Below are positions 10,248 to 24,536 of a stretch of 64,000 nucleotides of DNA, piece by piece. Every line of letters starts with the position of its first letter. Position 1 is the first letter of the stretch. Location: the NCBI RefSeq assembly GCF_937616625.2, contig NC_065571.1:56095651-56159650 (forward strand), given 5' to 3'. The DNA comes from Mercurialis annua. Taxonomy: Eukaryota; Streptophyta; Magnoliopsida; Malpighiales; Euphorbiaceae. The notes beneath the pieces are model-generated. The model made no database searches and had not been told where the DNA came from. It worked only from the letters and a program-made list of their open reading frames with translations. The position numbers and the translations under genes were made by a program.

Positions 10248-13200
10248 CTAGCCTGCCAGTTCTTCTGCTTCTAGCAACGTTTGGCTTTTGTTATGCGCAA
10301 CTCTTGCAGGTACAATTGGTCTGGGCACTTGAGGACCGGTTATAGGCTTTTGTAATGGCTTCAAAGTAGCCATAATTTCCGCAAATGTTGGCCTCAGTTT
10401 CGGATCTCTGCAATCGACAACAAGTGAGGAGTCAATGAAACGCGCAAAGTGCCAACCATGCAACTCAACACAACACATGCACTAGCTATGATTATGCTCC
10501 AACATTCAAGAATTTGAGGAATTGTTCATTGTTGCATCACTGAAAGTGAAAGACAAAAAGAAAAGAAAAACAATACTCACGTCTGCCAGCATCTCGTTAT
10601 AATATCTGCAATTATAGGATCCAAATAATCTGGAATGTCAAGACGTCGTTGTTGAAATCCGACAGCACCAACAACTTGCATCGGATTCATTCCACCCCAA
10701 GGTGTCTGCATTGTACAGAGCTCCCATAGAATAACCCCATAACTGTAAACGTCACACCTGCATAGTTGATTGATCATATTATGTTGTTACTATACATAAT
10801 TTAGCAAGAGCCCTGAAAAATATTATCATCAAGTGTCGTAAAGAATTGCATACTTTTCATTGGAAGGTTCATTTCTTAGCACTTCTGGGGCCATCCATTC
10901 AGCCTGAAGGATAAATGCAACAGACATATTGATACACTTAAAGGTAAATAACGCTATAAAATGGTAGAAACCCAAAATAATAACCGAATACAACCATCAA
11001 TAGTGCCTAATTTTGGAGACTTTTTAGCATGCAATATTCTACATGTAGATCTATTCAGCATAAGGCGCTCAAAAAGCACCGCTTACCGTTCCTGCAGTTG
11101 ACCTCGAGGATAGAAACGTGCTGTGCTTTATTCGTGACAGCCCAAAATCACAAACCTAAATGAAAGGAAATGATTTTTAGTACATGCTGCATTAGATGAT
11201 TGAAAAAAGTAAATGTGTCCAAACTTTCTCAAAGTGCACCTTCACCACCCAATTTTTATCCACTAGAAGATTTGGAGACTTTAGATCGCGGTGTACTATC
11301 ATGGGCGTGCAGCTGTGCAAATAATTCATTCCCCTAGCCTGAAAATTTATGACAGAAAAGGGGTCCAACAAAATCACAAGATAGAGAATATGTATATTTA
11401 CTAATGTTGGAAAAGAAAAGAGGAAAAGTTCATACAGCATCGAGGGCCATCCTCAAACGCCTACGCTCATCTAATTGATTATTAGGCTTGTGAAGTAATC
11501 TATACAAACTACCTCTGCAAAACGCACACCGAGCTCCTTTAAGATGAACATATAGCAAAGACAACTAAATGGAAAACCAAGAAGCATACCTAGGAAGAAA
11601 TTCTGTAATAATGGAAAGATTTGGAGCACGGGTTACTGCTCCCATGAAGAGAACCACATTGGGATGTCTCAGTCTTCTCATGATTCGGACCTTGCAGATT
11701 AAGCCACAAGAGAGTAAGTTCGAGACAAATTGTAGCATACTTCAACTTTATCAAAATACAATGGATCAACTTCATCCAAATGTTAAATATCAAATAATCC
11801 CAGTTTACATGGGACTACGGGAGAGTGTCAATAAGCTTGCACAAATTAGCTTAAATTTGGGTCAGTGGGTTTTCCCATTACAATATAAGCAATTTAATTT
11901 AGTTGTAACCCCGGAGATCCATAATCCATGAAGGAATAGACTTCTAATACTCACTGTGTGAATTAAATTAAGGTACACTGTAAAGTTTAACAGGAGATAT
12001 GTGCTTACATTTTAATATTCAAGCAAAAGAAAATTTCTACAATAGCATGCATATTGGTGACCAACAATGCATCTGTATAATACATAAAACATTAGTCCGT
12101 TTAAACGTTTAAATTTGAGTTTGTTTTTCATTGCTCATGCATTCAATTGTTCATCTGATGCCACATATAATAAATCATTGAAATCGTAAGGCTTTAAAAG
12201 GTAGTGAAGGTAACTGCAGAATATGGATGACATCCACCTTCAAAACAAGTTCTAGTAATATCTGGAAAGGTATCAGATCTAGAATAAACACAGACAAGCG
12301 TTTGATTATCATGTAAACCTGAAAACAGATTTTATATGCATAAAGTTTCAAGATTTATCATGATTTTACATATCAACATCAATCAATCAATACATATCAG
12401 TTTCTGAGGAGGATAAAATGATGTATCATATATCTTTCTAAATTATAAGGAATTATGATTCACGAAATATCAGTGCCGTATGATCCCTTACAAATGATAC
12501 GGCCAAAACAAACAGTATTGCAGCAGATATTGGTACAAAAAAATACAATAAATTGAAATGTGTATATTCTGTCTACTTATGGAGGGGATAAAAAAAGGGA
12601 TAGGAATATGAATCCGTATGTTACCAGAAACATTATAGGAATATGAATCTGTGCTTTGACTTACGAGTTCAATAAGATAAGTAAGTCAAGAATGAGATAA
12701 AGAACAAAGAGGGCTTGTACCTCGCTTCTGAATTCTTCAAGTGATTCAACTGAAATACCTTGGTCTAGGAACCTCTTCACAGCAACTTCCTATTTAAAAT
12801 GAAATGGACAAAAGGTCAACGCATAAAGCTATAAATAACAAGATATAAAAGCTAGAACTATTAGCTGATGTTACATTCAATTTGTATAATTCATCCTTAA
12901 TCCACTAATACAATCAACAATGGCTACATTGTCAAACTTTATCCATCACATAAGCCTTTTCCTGTGAGGAAATTGTTCCTTGAATTCCATTCCCAAAACT
13001 AGGCAGTATGAGAGTCAAAAATAAGAGAGTAATTTCTGAAGATATTTCCTAATATGAAGAATAGCAGCTAGAATGAATCCCTGTTTCCCTAAACAGCACG
13101 AAGAAAGAATTTCCTATGTTTTGATGCCAATCAGTAAAACATATATTCTTTTATTTTTTACCAAAATTTTTAGTCCTTTATTCACTCTTTTTGCACCAGA

Positions 13201-16200
13201 TAATCTAGGCTCCGTGGGTATATATGCTGCAAAATTTTCAAATTAATATATGCAGGAGAAAATGGTGAACATGTTTAATTGACATGAGAATACTCACCGT
13301 TCCATGCCAGTCTCCACGATATACCTCTCCATATGATCCTTCAATACAAAAGACAATAATGAATAAAACAATGAAATGAAATATCAGCAAAAAGGAGCAA
13401 TTGGTAAAATATGCAAAGACTAGTACCAAGTCCAATTCGTTCACCCAAGGTAATTTCCTCCCATGGAATCTCACACTCAGCAACATCATCTAGTGGCACA
13501 TCAGACTTTGAGCTCTCGTTACTGGCTGACCTATCTGATATTCTCTCACCTTCTGAGGTTTCTCCTAAAGCATCACGTTCCTTACCTCCACTACCCCTTG
13601 GCTCATAGCCAGCACTGTCTGCATCTCCATCGCTCCGTCCACATTGCTCATACTGCTTAGTGACAGCTGCAGTAGTCGCAACTACAGCTGCAGCAGTGGC
13701 AGTGGCAGCAGCTGCTACAGGCAGTTCAAAGTTTGAGTCAGTGCTTGCCTTTGTCGCGGCAGCAACAACCATAGAAGATGCAACAACAGCTGCCGCAGCA
13801 GCAGCTGCAGCAGCAACAGGAACCTTTTTCACATAATTCACAGGAGTTACTTCAGACTGCAAGGAGACAGGTCCAGCAATCTCTCTAACATCAAAAGGCT
13901 GGCTAACGCCTAAACCTTCCACAGGTTTAAGTTGCTGAGGTTGGCTGAATGCAGGACCAGCTTTTGAATGCGCTGCGTGATGAGGCAGAGGAGGCAAGAA
14001 TCGAGCAAGGCCAGTATCTTGCTGATCCTTTTCATGATGGTTTCCACTCTTCTGTCTCTGGCCAACCTTACCTTCTTTACCAGACTTTGCCTTAATAGTT
14101 GAAACATCCAACTGCTCAGAATAAATCTCGGTAAACAAGCTAGGGGGAGCCACCACACCACTTTCTAGCAACACATCATGCAATTTCTGGGCCAGCTGTG
14201 GATTCTCTTTGGCAGCATCAATCATGTATTGTGAAACATCTTTCACTTTCATTCTATAAGCTGCAGGAGAACTAACACCTTCAGTCCATGAAGGAGATCT
14301 TGCATGTGCAAAAGGATAATTAGGTCTTCCAGGACCCTCTTGCACCACTAACTCATCCATATCGGAAGATTTCACAAATCCATCTAAACACATCTTTGAC
14401 TCTACTTCACCTTTACTTGTCTCAGGTATATTTGTACATTGAAAAGATTCACACCTGTCATCAGCTTGGTTACCTCCAGCAGCATTGTTTCTTATTCTTG
14501 ATCTCTTCTCCCGAGCCACATCTGAGTGGTCTTCAAATGAACTCCCGATTCCACTACCAGAAGAAGCTAAATAAGACGAGCCAATGCCTCGAGACAGAGG
14601 ACTGGCAGTAAAGAAAGACTCGTCATACTCTATATGTGATCCAGCTACATCGGAAGGAATAAGTGTCCCAGGATCTGCCATTAGGTCAATGATGTATTCC
14701 CTGGAGCCATGTCATCATCTCAATAAGTTCTTCAGCATTTTCAAAAGGAAAAACATATATACACTTAAAAACTACTCCCTCCGTCCCACTCTAATTGACA
14801 AAATATGGAGTTTTTGGTGTCCCATTCTAATTGACAAAACTAACATAACTATAATTTTTTCCTTTAATTTTCCATCTTTACCCTCATTTAAAGTCATGTC
14901 TTTTATGGAAAAATGGTGAATATTTAATGAAAATTTAACTAATATACTAATAGCATTAATTAGCTCTATTATCAATAGAAGGATATACAAGTAACTTTCT
15001 ATGTCATTTATTAGTTTGTATTGGTTATTGTAATTTAGTTATTTTGTCAATTAGAGTGGGACGGAGGGAGTATTTCTTTCTCTGAGATCATCAAAGGGGT
15101 GTTTGACAATTATGCATGGAAAATCACAGCCATTCCTAATATGCAAAACATGTGCAGCTGCAATGATTGTAAGAAATCTAAAAAGAGAACAGGATAATAT
15201 AAGTTTTGAGAAATATGAATCCAATAGCATCATCTAGATATGAAAATTAAACAGAGTGGAATATCAAAGTCAAGCAGCCCATATTCTTTGAATGATATAT
15301 CATGTTCTCGTGTGAAAAAAAACAGTAATAAATCCAATAACAATCCAGCTCATTTTAAAAATAAATACAGGGGAAGAAAAAGGGTTGTCACCACAAAGAA
15401 AAAGTAATAGAAGAAACTTAGATCTGCAATTACCTTCCATCATCAAGCTTGACAAAATTCATTGCCACGTCATCAGAACCGGTGTATTGATGACCTTTTA
15501 CAAGTCGGCATGGTATGCCCACACTATCAGTCAAAACCTAAACCATATAAAACAACAGGAGACGAGAAAAGAAATTAGAATAAACTCTCAATTGCATTCA
15601 TGAATTTTAGTCTACATTCATCAATCAATAAGCAAATAAGCTAGCTTTTACTGAAACAGTTTCAACTGAAATCATATAATTCAAAAGTAGCACAAAAACA
15701 TCAGGAATACGTTCGGATAAGGTAGTAAGAGCTTCATCAATAGCAAAACTTCAATACAGAATCCTAAACTACAAAAATCAGGATGAGCAAGTACCTTGAA
15801 CATTAATGCACGATGGCGAGCCAGTCCTATTGTAAGGGAACCAAGTGGCAAAACCATGCTACCTAGAGTTGCTTTCAAACTGTAGCTAAGACTTTTCCAT
15901 GCTCTTAACATGTTCCCCGGATCCACAACTGAACCACCCATGTAATCAGAAACTAAAACAGCAAGCTTTTGTACAAATTCTCTATCTGTAAAAACCAGAG
16001 GTTCCGACCTTGACTTGACGGCCATCTGTAGTGCCTTCTGTTCAAGTTTTAATAAATTAGCATCAGCAGCCCTATTAACCAGAACTGCTTCCCAGCTAAT
16101 ACTGTCTGAGACAGTCGTTCCTTGCAAATCAACCAGCGAAGGCATTCTTTCCGATGCCGACTCAAATAAAATTCCATACACATCATAAAAACCATCCAAG

Positions 16201-17988
16201 ACCTTGTCATCGTAGCTAAGGGCATTGTAATTCTGTGAAGCATGGATAAATCTACGATATGAGAATAGTTAGAAAGGAATAAACATGAGATAGATTTAAG
16301 TTTTAGAAAAGAGTGTAAGAAAAGAAAAAACTATTCCAGGAATAGTAAATCCAATTGAGCTCCAAATAAACATAATCAATAAGTGCAGATTTGAGAAATG
16401 ATTTAAGCAAGTCAACTGAAAACATGAGTCCAAATTGATCAGTTCAATTTATTGCAATTTTGTGCTGAAAACATCTTAACAAATAAATTATTGTTATAAT
16501 TGTAGTATTAAGGAAGATGTTAAATTACATAACAACAATAAAGATAACATAAACTTCTTGCCAGTTGATTTCTAGTGACAGTACACCAACTTATGAACGT
16601 TAAAAAATAGGTGCTCAACTACTCAACAGAAAAGAAATCCTTTTGACTTCATTTCCACTGCATCTAGAGCCATCTTTTCAAATTTCCAAGACAATGTGGC
16701 CATAATTTTTTTTATCATATGCAATCTAATAATACAAAGGCATACTGCAATGCATAAAAGACTACTTATGATTAAACCACTAAGCGCAAAAAGAAATCAG
16801 AAACGAATAACTAAATAAGGAACTTAGATATTAGTTACCGAACTTTGAGCAACTTTTTGACACTAATCTAGTTTAAACATGAGCACCAAACTAGAATTGA
16901 CTATTTTCATTTGCTAACGAACATCTAATGATAGATGAGGAGAGGAAAGCTATATGGGCAAGAACTAAGAACTGTCCTCCAGCAACTGTAGTTTCAAGAG
17001 TAACATCAAAGGTGTAGAGAATGGAAACCTGCCATTTCTCCACTTCTCCCTCATAATGCTAGATCCTCCAGCTAATTAACTATTTCACTTACTTCTTGAA
17101 AGATTCAAAAATCCCAACGGATTCCATCTCCTGCTCTTCTTTCAAATGTGACGTTGTTGCTAGTTTCCCGCCAACTAAAGTCAAAGATAGCCGGACTTCT
17201 AAGGACAATGAGGGGCTTACCAATGACTGTTTACTGCCAGTCATTTTCCATGCCTAAAATTTCACAGCACCTCGGACCCAATTCTAATCCATTTCAGATT
17301 GGCAACACGGACCCTTCTCATTCATTTAGTTATTACAAACATCAAAAGCAATTCTAAAAAACCATATCACACACATTCTCATATAGAATATGACATAGAC
17401 CATAAAGAAGTTGACCAACAATGAAGTGCATTATTGACACAAGTTACTAAAATGTCTTGAATGATAAAAGTTCATACTATGTTAGATTAGAAAAAGAGAC
17501 ATACTTACCCAGTATCGATAAGCAACAACTTCAGCTGGAGTATTCTCAGAAGCACAAGAGCCAAGACTGATTTGCTTAACAGCTTCAATTTGAACTGCCT
17601 CAGGATCCTCTCTTGCACTCAACTCTAAAGCAAGCTGTATCTGATATTCCTCCTCAACATCAGGGTCCCTCGACGTGGTAGACCCCGAATCGCGCCTCAC
17701 TGCATCCGAAACAACATCCAAACCACCACTACTACTCGTGGAATCGGACGGTTCGGCCCTATCACCTCTACTAACCTTCAAAGATGATGGTGGACTAGGA
17801 CTTTTTCTATTACCAACAGAATTCAACCAATTGGAAATCCCAGAAAAGGGTTTATTACTATGATCATTGGACTTAGAAGGCAAAAGCCTGTCAGGGGAAG
17901 AAGACACATAGCTAGACTTAGAATTAGACCCTTCTACATCTTGAGTTTGACTAGACATCATATGAAGCTTCTTAAGAAGATTCTTCAT
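10248..17988 (-). CDS. EDR1/CTR1-type Raf-like MAPKKK
   Basis: Ser/Thr protein kinase of the plant Raf-like B group (EDR1/SIS8 relatives), which act in defence, stress and ethylene-type signalling. Thirteen exons: 17509-17988, 15795-16232, 15434-15537, 13427-14700, 13298-13338, 12721-12789, 11590-11690, 11436-11514, 11240-11338, 11087-11155, 10854-10903, 10581-10757, 10248-10407; together 1046 aa. The EDR1 domain spans about residues 115-340 ([20 protein letters not shown] onward). A disordered linker includes a poly-Ala block at about 637-695. The kinase domain is at about 755-1020 with GERIGLGSYGEV, Lys784 (VAVK), HRD 878-880, DFG 898-900 and APE 923-925, so it looks catalytically complete. 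Intron 3 carries a Stowaway-like MITE. The start MKNLLKKLH is typical of the family. The exact orthologue is not assigned. Confidence 0.93.
14775..15070. mobile_element. Stowaway-like MITE in kinase intron 3
   Basis: A 296-bp element bounded by TA dinucleotides, starting ctccctccgtcccactctaa and ending with its inverse complement ...gagtgggacggagggag. It lies between exons 3 and 4 of the EDR1-type kinase gene. The terminal sequence is the common plant Tc1/mariner (Stowaway) signature. Confidence 0.9.
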
Positions 17989-18640
17989 CTTATTTTACTA
18001 AACTATTTAATGCTAAAGAAATAAAAATCTGGCCATAAACCTCTCCATTGTCTTGGACCAAGCATCAAATCTTAATACTAATAACCAAATGAACACCTTA
18101 AAGCTACTCAACTGATCCCAATTCAACATTCACTGATCCATCAAAACCAAAAACAACAGCTTTTTCCACATGTAAAATCAAGTAAAGTATACCCAGATGC
18201 TTGAATTGAAAGAAAACTAAAATCTTGCTAGCGAAGATAACATATAAAACCACAAAGAAACAAACTTTTCAATACCCACAAACAAGCATATGCATGCACT
18301 GCACAGACTTATAAACACAAACAAAAATTTATATCAAAGAATGGTAATTACAATAAAGAATCAATACCCAGAAGTGAAAAAGATGAGATTTTTGTTCTTC
18401 TTTTGAAAAAGGGTATTGAAGCACATAAAAATTAAAGAAGAGAAGGAACTGTAAAATGGGATAAATTGAGTGACTTGAAAAAAGGGTCAAATTTGCAGTA
18501 AGAGAGAGCAAAGAAGAACAAGTGGGAGGAGGAAGAGTATGAGCTCATAAAAGAAAAAAAAGACCACTTGTAAAATTTGAGGCACATAGTGATTTCAAAG
18601 GTCCCATTGAAAAAAAGCTTTTTATTCATTTAATTGGGTG
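17989..18640 (-). promoter_or_regulatory. 5' UTR and upstream region of the kinase gene
   Basis: C/T-rich on the minus strand around 18360-18540 (tcttcctcctcccacttg, ctctctcttactgc), as expected of a plant 5' leader. A 5' UTR intron is possible because A/T-rich DNA with acceptor-like sites separates this block from the ATG, but I cannot fix it. No other gene is visible. Confidence 0.35.
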
Positions 18641-19849
18641 GCAAACACCAACACCAAACATTAAACAATTTAACCCTCTAAAACTTAAAACTTTTAAGTT
18701 TTAACTCTAAACTTAACTAACTCCACTGGTCAGCTCTCTCTCAAAAGTCTAAATGCATGTCTATTTTATTTTATTAATGTATTATCATGAATCCCTCACA
18801 AAAGAAAAGTATTATCATGAATTATTAACATAATATTTTAATAATTTTTTCCAATTTTTCTAATTATTTTTTATTTTTTATTTCCATTTTTCCTATTTTT
18901 AAAAAAAATTACAAAAAATTAAAATAGATTAGATTAAATAAAAATTGAATTACATCCTACTAAATCAAATGTTGCAAAAGATATAAAAAAAATAAAGTAT
19001 CTAATCTACTAATATATTAAATGAGACAAGAAAAGAATTAGTTGAAGATTTTTTCCGGCACAACAATAATAAAAATGGACTTGCATGTCGTTTACATCTA
19101 GAATTTTTACAGCTTATTTTATTTTAGATTAAATTTTAATTTATCACTAAAAATATTTTTAAAACTATAAAATTTTAAATCTGAAGGCAGAGTAAATAAA
19201 CAAAAAATTTAAATAATTGAGATTCTGGACATGCAAATCAAAATCAAATTAAAAACACTACATCAAATAAAACAAATTTCATATATAAAAGATTAAACTG
19301 AAAAATACTAGTAGTAATGTATAAAAAAAGTGTAAATCAATCTCCAAATCTAAAGAAGAGAGATGATTGGATAAGGAAGGCAAAGAATTGAATATTCAAT
19401 TCTAAAATTAAATATAATATTTTATTAACTAAAAATTTATGTTAAATATTAATAAATTTATGAATTGATATTTAAATTAATAGAAATAAAATTTCTCTCT
19501 CCAAATGGGATTGGATTTTGAAACTCTTAAAAGCATAAGCCTGATTGATGATGGTGGCTGCATGAGTTGGAGATTTGTGTTGACTGCTGCGGAATGGAAT
19601 ATTGAATTGGCAACTTGAAAATTTAAAATATTTTAATTTTATTATCGTCTCTTTTTAATGTTTTTGTCGTTTTGTATTAAATTGATACTTTTTGTAGCTA
19701 ATGGACACCATTTTCGTTCCAACTATACAAAAGTATCTCAATTTTAACCTGCAATTTGCTACAAAGTTTAAATCACGGCTGGCATTTCCTATTAGTGTGT
19801 TATTATCGGTTTATCCATCCAACTAACAATAACACAAATTCAATAATAA
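18641..19849. other. A/T-rich intergenic DNA
   Basis: No gene and no intact element recognised. Long A/T runs and short imperfect repeats only. Confidence 0.5.
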
Positions 19850-20233
19850 GGTTTAATTACTTAAAAACCACTCATCTTCAAACTTTTTTTTCGTTTATAC
19901 CCTAATTTAAAAAAATATTCATTTATACCCTGACGTATGTATTTATATTCCACCTCTACCCCAAAGCACTAAATTAACCTCTTTTTATTTAAAAAAAAGT
20001 TTAAAATTGTTCTTCATTTTTAACCTAAACTAATTAGAGTTTGATTAGAAATGAATTTTTCTCCACATGAAGAACTATTTTAAACTTTTTTTTAAATGAA
20101 AAGAGGTTAATTTAGTGTTTCGGAATAGAGGTGAAACATAAACACATACGTCAGAGTATAAATGAATTTTTTCTTAAATCAGGGTATAAACGAAAAAAAA
20201 GTTTAAAGTGGGTGGTTTTTAAATAATTAAACC
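19850..20233. mobile_element. Foldback MITE
   Basis: Starts ggtttaattacttaaaaacc and ends ggtttttaaataattaaacc. The inner arms also pair (cgtttataccctaattt with aatcagggtataaacg; cactaaattaacctctttt with gaaaagaggttaatttagtg). I do not see a perfect target duplication. Confidence 0.8.
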
Positions 20234-20763
20234 TTCTCTAAATCATCCTATTAAAATTTTAATTTTATATTTAAATAAATATATGCTACCACAGGTAGTG
20301 GCGGTTTTTTTTATTGACTGGTGTTTTTTTTGTGTATCTATATTTTTCTGGTGTATTTACTGTGTTTTTATGACATACACTACAAAAACACTAAAGATAC
20401 GTTATAGTTACACTAAAAAAAAATACAATAGTTATATTTAAAAAAACACAATAGATATACTATAAAAATATTATAATTATACTAAAAAATATTAAAAAAA
20501 ACACTAGCAAAAAGTCTATAAAAAATCAGTAAAAAGTGAAAATAGGTATTTTAAAAATTAAAAAAAGAAAAAACTATTTTTAATTAAAAATAGATATGGC
20601 CTGTAAATATATTTAAAAATAATATAAAGTTGAAACTAAAATACCAAATAATATACTGTAAGAAATTTTCTTAAATTATTTTCAGTTGTAATTGTTTTTA
20701 TGTTTTATTCTATTTATTTTATGTTTTTACTCTAACATATTAAAAATGTCAAACTGGTAGTTA

Positions 20764-21133
20764 GGGTTAATTCCTAAAAAAATCACGAACTTTACACGAA
20801 ATTTCATTTTAATCATGAACTTTAAAAGTTGCCATTTAAAGGCACGAACTTTCATTTTGTTTCAAATCTATCATTTCAGTGTATTTTTGTTGACTAAATT
20901 CTTCAATAAACCATTAATGAAAGACCCAAATCATAAATCGACATTAAATCTTATTATCTTTTAGTTAGAGTATATAGGATTAGGAATTTTTGATTCGATA
21001 AAATACACCGGATTTTACTTTGACGATAGATTTGAAACAAAATGAAAGTTCATGCCTTTAAATAACAACTTTTAAAGTTCATGATTAAAATGAAATTTCG
21101 TGTAAAGTTCGTGATTTTTTTAGGAATTAACCC
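20764..21133. mobile_element. Foldback MITE
   Basis: Left arm gggttaattcctaaaaaaat and right arm atttttttaggaattaaccc, with inner pairing of cacgaactttacacgaaatt and tcatgaactttaaaagtt. The flanks tagtta and tagttta are only partly matching, so the target duplication is uncertain. Confidence 0.8.
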
Positions 21134-21399
21134 TAGTTTAATCAACAACGACGATTTTTTTTTTTAATTAAACAGTGATCAAAGTAGTATTTTAACCGAT
21201 TAAAACAGGAGGTTTAGATGTCAAATTTGAAAGTGAAAGAGAGATTGGAGAACAAAGCCCCTACAATGTCTCTAATTGATGAATTCAGAACCTTTACTAG
21301 AGAGAAATTAGAATATGCTAATTGAAGATGAAGACTCATCCAGTGAGTTATTAAACCTGGTGGCTAAGACACCTATAAACAAATTATGATCGGAGACTG

Positions 21400-22530
21400 T
21401 GGTAGTGCCAAGAAGGCAAGGATAGAGCACTAAGAGTCGGCTCGGTTTGTAAACCGAAGGTTTTCGATTTAGAACTGCCCATTTATAGTCGAAGAAACAC
21501 ATGAATCGGCTTTGACCCGCCATTTATACAGTTTGAAGTTAGCCGGTTTTGGTTCATGATTTCGATTTTGTCCGATTTGAAAGAAAAAAAGTATAAAACT
21601 ATTAAACTTAAAGAATAATGTTATAAAAATAGGAAAAGTTTCATTTATACCTTCAAACCTTAACTATAGGATAAAGTAAGTTTTTAATGCCCGAAACGGT
21701 TCAAATATGCCGAACGTCTTAAAAAGTGAACAGTCAGCCCCTTGAGTTTGAGAATCAGACACCCAACGTCTCATTTATGTGTCCAAAATGGGGGTATGAT
21801 TGTTCACTTTTTAAGGCGTTAAGAGTATACTTGAACCTTTTGGACGTTGAGGGCTTCCTTGATCCTCAAGATAAATCTTCAGCGCATGAATGACCCTTTT
21901 TCCTATAAAAAATCATAAATTATACTACATGTTTTTTCACTTTAATCATGAACTTTAAAACATCTCAATTATATGCAAAAAGTTTCATTTTTTTCTTAAT
22001 TCGATAAACGAGGTCATAATCTGATGACGTGACTGTCAAAAATGATGTCTATCTTAACAAAATTACACCAATAAATGAGTGTCACGTCAACACGTGCATT
22101 GAATTGAGAAAAAAAACTTCATGAATAATTGAAACGTTTTAAAATTCGTGATTAAATTAAAAAAAAAAGATTTAGTTTATAAATTTATTTAACACTACCC
22201 TATAATCATGTAATGTTATAAAATAAAAATGAAAATAATAATTACTATTTAGAAGAAAAAACTAATTAAAATATTGAAAATAATAAACAATATTTTATAT
22301 ATTTATATTTGTGTTTGTATATACTATAAATAAATTGTATTGATATATCAATAATTAATTATTACGAAACCGAAACAAACGGTTTGGAACCGAAATCGAC
22401 GGCTTTGGCTTTAAAAAAATGTTGAACTAGCACAAATGCTATGGGTCAGTTTAGACTCGGTTCAGAATTTTACCGGTGTTGGGACGATTCATGGTTCAAT
22501 CCGGCTTGGGGCCACCTCTGTAGAGCATGA
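21400..22530. repeat. Mixed degraded repeats
   Basis: Contains fragments rich in ccgaaacc/ggtttcgg motifs at 21430-21590 and 22360-22520 in opposite orientations, and two degraded foldback units (about 21640-21900 and 21905-22185; for example catgaactttaaaacatctc against gaaacgttttaaaattcgtg). Probably several old nested insertions. No gene. Confidence 0.5.
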
Positions 22531-22576
22531 CACTACTACTGATTCTAAGTATTTTCACTATTGAAGAAGTTGTAGT

Positions 22577-23461
22577 CAGGCCCTATGGCTAGGCCACTAA
22601 AGCCTAGGCCTAGGGCCTCAACATTATGAAGGCCTCATAATCTTTGTGCCCACTTTACATTTTATTACACTCTTATAAAAAAATGTTGTCAGCGTAATAT
22701 ATAAAAGACCTATGATAATGTCAACATAATTTTATTAAATGGTATCAAATCTTGATAAATTTTATAAGCCAATGAAGTGTACTAAAGGGCCTTAAATTTT
22801 GCCAAAGTCTTAAACTAATATAATAGAAATTTCCTTAATAAACTTTGTTGCTTTTTTAAACATTTTTCTATATATATTTTTTAACTCAACTATTTTTAAA
22901 CATACTTTTAAGTTAATTATCCTTTTTCTAAACAATTGTTTATAGTTAATTATTATTTTTATTCTTAATTAATAATTTGGCTTGTTACAAATTCTTATAG
23001 TAAGCTAAATTAATAAGTTTTTAGACAACAGAAATAATTGATTAAGTTTTTAGTTATATTTTTGTGTTATTTTGGTCATTTTTTATTTAATTTAATTTTC
23101 AATTACATTAAATAAATGATTTGTTTAGTATTTTTTCAATCCAATATTGATGACATTATAGTTTCGTTACAAGTTAGTTTCTAATAATATATTTTTATTA
23201 AATTATCTTTTTTTAGCTTATGTTCATAAAAAATGATAACAAGTCCGTTCAAGATTTTTTTAATTTTAAAGAGTATTAATATTTTATAATTATAATTAAA
23301 TTTTGAAATTTTTATGTATTTATTAGTATATTTATTTACATGCAATATATTTTTATTACTTATAATATAAAAACTTATCTATTATTATATTAAAAACAAT
23401 TAATATGTAATTTATATTTATTTAACCGCCTAGGGCCTCAATTCATCTAAGGTCGGCCCTG
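22577..23461. mobile_element. hAT-like non-autonomous element, 8-bp TSD
   Basis: An 885-bp element starting caggccctatggc and ending ggtcggccctg, with subterminal cctagggcctca at both ends and the 8-bp direct repeat gttgtagt on each side (22569-22576 and 23462-23469). The CAGG...CCTG ends and the 8-bp duplication fit the hAT superfamily. The interior is A/T-rich and non-coding. Confidence 0.75.
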
Positions 23462-23608
23462 GTTGTAGTTATGATAGAGAATGTGTTACAATCCGATTTT
23501 TCGGACCGAAGACCGGCGCTAAAAAATGAGAGTAGTGCCTCTAAAACCCAAAACAAAACTAAACCATTATCATCTTTTTCCTTTAATTTGTATTTTTTTT
23601 TTAAGAAA

Positions 23609-24488
23609 CATGCATTACACGCTAGAAAACATCATATTTTGAAAAGCTTAATATTCATATTTACATAAATATTATACTAGTCTATCATGGAAGAACATTA
23701 GGGATGTTTTATATGCAATTAATTCAAAAAAATATTGAACAAAAGATCAACACGCTCTTTGAACTTGTGACACATAGTCATTTAATCCAATCTGTATTTT
23801 TTGAACAACTAACCTCAAACTCTTCATTTTTGTGTTAGATTAACTAATAATTTATATTTTTATTGTACAAAATAGATTTAAGATAATTTTATCGCAGCAA
23901 TTAGAAAAATCTGTAATTTTTTTCCGCATCTCTCATCTCCGATTTATATTTTATGCATTTTAAAAAATATAATTATAGGATAATTTAATCCAGAATGAAC
24001 ATACATTACACTCTAGAAAACATCATATTTTAAAAAGCTTAATATTCATATTTACACAAATACTATACTAGTCTATCATGGAAGAACATTAGTGATGTTT
24101 TATATGCAATTAACTCAAAAAAAATATTGAATAGAGGGTGAACACGCTCCTTTAACTTGTGACACATGATTATTTAATTAAATTTATTTTTTTGAGAAAT
24201 TAACCCCAAAATTCTTTATTTTTGGGTTAGATTATCTAATAATTTATATTTTTATTACAAAAAATAGATGTAAGATAATTTTATTATAACAATTAGGGAA
24301 TTCTCTAATTATTTTTCCACATCCCTCCTCTCTAATTTGTATTCTACGTGTTTTAAATAAAAAATTATGGGATAATTTGACCCAAAAATAAAAAATTTTG
24401 GGGTTAGTTGCTAAAAAATAATAATTAAATTTAACGACCCCGTGTTACAAATTTAAGGGGCGCGTTGACCCTTTGTTCAAAAAATATT
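23609..24488. repeat. 391-bp tandem duplication inside a foldback element
   Basis: The block starting acacgctagaaaacatcata at about 23617 is repeated at about 24008 with drift, a period of about 391 bp. The unit also contains tcaacacgctctttgaactt, whose inverse complement appears at about 24437-24475. The whole therefore looks like a foldback element with one arm duplicated. Confidence 0.65.
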
Positions 24489-24536
24489 AGTGGTTTGAAG
24501 CTGATAGAAAAAACTCTATCTATTTTTCTAAAAAAG

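Noticed and set aside
11569..11931. 120-codon plus-strand frame
   Set aside because: Overlaps kinase exon 7 and its intron on the opposite strand; no recognisable motif.
13411..13660. Plus-strand frames opposite the kinase linker exon
   Set aside because: Low-complexity shadows of the real minus-strand coding sequence.
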